7,220 nt of DNA from an uncultured Thermomicrobiales bacterium (lineage in GTDB: Bacteria > Chloroflexota > Chloroflexia > Thermomicrobiales > UBA6265): the NCBI GenBank assembly GCA_902806365.1, contig CADCWJ010000446.1, forward strand, positions 1 through 7,220, written 5' to 3'. Positions 5,996 through 7,220 of the stretch are shown here, piece by piece; position 1 is the stretch's first letter, and each line of letters starts with the position of its first letter. The translations under genes were made by a program, and so were the position numbers. Under the pieces are notes generated by a model, which saw only the letters and a program-made list of their open reading frames with translations, was not told the DNA's origin and did not search any database.

Positions 5996-6976
5996 TCAGA
6001 TGACGCGGTTGCGGAGGACACCCAGGCCCTCGACTTCGAGCTCGATGGTGTCTCCACGCTGGAGGAACTGGTCTCGTTCCGCGCCCGACCCGTTACCGAC
6101 CGTGCCGGAGCCGAAGATCTCGCCGACCGCGATCCGCTCGTCCATCGATGCGTGAACGATCATGTCTTCGAACGTCCAGTGCATGGTGCCGGAGTTGTCG
6201 TCACAGCGGACCTCGCCATTGACCCGGCAGGTCATTCTCAGATCGTACGGGTTTGCGATCTCGTCCTTCGTCACCAGATATGGTCCGAAGACGTGGGCGT
6301 TGTGGAAATCCTTGCCCTTGGCCGGTCCCAGCCCGACCGACATCTCGCGGCCCTGGATCACGCGCTCGCTGAAATCGTTGTAGATCATGAACCCGAAGAT
6401 GTGGTCCATCGCCTGTTCCCGGGGGATGTCCTTGCCCGGCGTGCCGATCACGATCGCGAGCTCGAACTCGTAATCCAGCTCGTCGGCATAGGAGGGTATC
6501 GGCACATCCTGGCCGTGGGTGCCGAGGCTGCCGGGATTGCCCTTGTAGTAGACGGGCAGGTTGTACCACTCGGGGGGGATCTCCCGGCCAAGTTTCGGGT
6601 AGATGTTCTTCAGGTGGGTCTCGAACGCCATGAAGTCCCGCAGCAGGGGAGGGTGCGGAACCGGCGGCAGCAGGGTGACCGTAGCGGGGTCGTGGACCAT
6701 CCGCGGGAGCTCGGTCACGGCCCCGTGCGCCATCGCGTGGTCCAGGGCGTCGTGCGCCGCCCGCAGGGAGAACGGCCCGCCGGCAATGAATGCCACCATG
6801 TCCTCCGGGAGCACGGCCGCCGCGATCCGCCGCGCCGCCTCGGGAGAACTGCCGGACTCGACGAGGCGATGCGTGTAGGCGGCGTTGAGGTCGACAAGCC
6901 CGTCCCCGGGTCCGATCGCGCCGATCCGGACGAGCGGGCCAATTGTGGTCGGAACCGCAAACGACACGAGCTTCAC
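5996..6976 (-). CDS. Fumarylacetoacetate hydrolase (FAH) family protein
   Basis: The 326-aa product is a cytoplasmic FAH-superfamily enzyme, a group of Mg/Ca-dependent hydrolases, hydratases and decarboxylases acting on 1,3-dicarbonyl or 2-keto-enoate substrates, often in aromatic catabolism. The metal and catalytic set is intact: Asp114 and His121 in RDFMAFETH have the 7-residue spacing of Asp126/His133 in animal FAH. Glu170 and Glu172 in DYEFELA, Asp201 in YNDFSER, and Lys222 in GPAKGKDF correspond to further active-site residues. GSGT at 289-292 and LEVEGLG near the C-terminus are family hallmarks. The exact substrate cannot be told. The start is GTG at 6976 with AGGGAGG 9 nt upstream. The ABM-domain gene ends 90 bp upstream on the same strand, so co-transcription is plausible. 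Confidence 0.93.
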   Translation of the reverse strand: MKLVSFAVPTTIGPLVRIGAIGPGDGLVDLNAAYTHRLVESGSSPEAARRIAAAVLPEDMVAFIAGGPFSLRAAHDALDHAMAHGAVTELPRMVHDPATVTLLPPVPHPPLLRDFMAFETHLKNIYPKLGREIPPEWYNLPVYYKGNPGSLGTHGQDVPIPSYADELDYEFELAIVIGTPGKDIPREQAMDHIFGFMIYNDFSERVIQGREMSVGLGPAKGKDFHNAHVFGPYLVTKDEIANPYDLRMTCRVNGEVRCDDNSGTMHWTFEDMIVHASMDERIAVGEIFGSGTVGNGSGAERDQFLQRGDTIELEVEGLGVLRNRVI

Positions 6977-7066
6977 GGCGCAACGCCTCCCTGACGGTCG
7001 ATGCCTGCTTGCGACGCCACCGCGCCGCTGAGTTCCGGAGCCGAGCCGCCCTTGTGGTGGTACAAC

Positions 7067-7220
7067 CTAGCTGACGGCCAGGCTGTAGAGCGCGCGCTCG
7101 CGCTTCTCCAGGAGGGGTATGATCGTGCCCTCGATGATCGACTGGAAATGCGGTGTGGTGCGGTGGCCCTCGAGCGCTGCCTGATCCTCATAATGCTCGT
7201 AGAGCAGGAAATTATCGGGA
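7067..7220 (-). CDS. ABM-domain (antibiotic biosynthesis monooxygenase-like) protein, C-terminal part
   Basis: Only the last 50 residues are in the window. They read NFLLYEHYEDQAALEGHRTT, then PHFQSII, and end in LLEKRERALYSLAVS before a TAG at 7067-7069. The pattern of a strand followed by YExYxDxxALExHxxTPHF is the hallmark of small dimeric ferredoxin-like ABM/YgiN-type proteins, usually about 95-105 aa, so about half is missing. Members include quinol or polyketide monooxygenases and many proteins of unknown role. It lies 90 bp upstream of the FAH-family gene on the same strand and may share its transcript. Confidence 0.8.
   Translation of the reverse strand, partial: PDNFLLYEHYEDQAALEGHRTTPHFQSIIEGTIIPLLEKRERALYSLAVS

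Noticed and set aside
5257..6003. A 248-codon plus-strand frame across DUF2277 and the gap
   Set aside because: It is antisense to the clear DUF2277 signature, has low-information composition, and has no ribosome binding site or domain.
6977..7066. GGTGGTAC sequence near 7056 suggestive of a T-box
   Set aside because: Only a short resemblance on the wrong strand; no specifier stem, antiterminator or aminoacyl-tRNA-related gene is present.

Overview
The window is GC-rich (roughly two-thirds G+C by eye) bacterial chromosomal DNA with ordinary, densely packed coding regions. The best guess at origin is a member of Chloroflexota, probably the Thermomicrobia/Thermomicrobiales group. This is inference from three traits: a secreted protease carrying Ser-Pro-x-Ala repeats, a large STAND-type ATPase regulator, and a DUF2277 gene. 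No rRNA or other marker gene is present to confirm it.

Layout, left to right. Positions 1-474 (minus) hold the N-terminal part of a STAND/AAA ATPase regulator that runs off the left edge. A divergent intergenic region (475-751) follows and contains a perfect 8+1+8 palindrome. Next come a PPP-type metallophosphoesterase (752-1474, plus) and, tail to tail with only 7 bp between them, a secreted alpha/beta hydrolase (1482-2456, minus). A 384-bp gap (2457-2840) with a strong GC hairpin separates that hydrolase from a large secreted M13 (neprilysin/PepO-like) zinc peptidase (2841-5060, minus). The peptidase has a recognisable promoter upstream. Beyond it lie a small DUF2277 gene (5266-5568, minus), a 5' remnant of an alpha/beta hydrolase gene (5576-5704, minus), about 290 bp without a recognisable gene, a fumarylacetoacetate-hydrolase-family enzyme (5996-6976, minus), and the C-terminal half of an antibiotic-biosynthesis-monooxygenase (ABM) domain protein running off the right edge (7067-7220, minus).

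Functionally the genes look like housekeeping or catabolic genes, not one integrated system. The FAH-family enzyme and the ABM protein may be co-transcribed and could act in ring or diketone catabolism. The M13 peptidase and the alpha/beta hydrolase are both predicted to be exported, and both carry Pro/Ser/Thr/Ala-rich low-complexity segments. There is no CRISPR array, insertion sequence, integrase, tRNA, rRNA or phage gene that I can see.

I do not find a convincing undescribed multi-gene system. The points most worth a second look are the low-complexity insert inside the catalytic domain of the M13 peptidase, the hydrolase remnant next to DUF2277, the Arg-to-Ser change in the phosphatase signature, and the dyad structures over two promoters.
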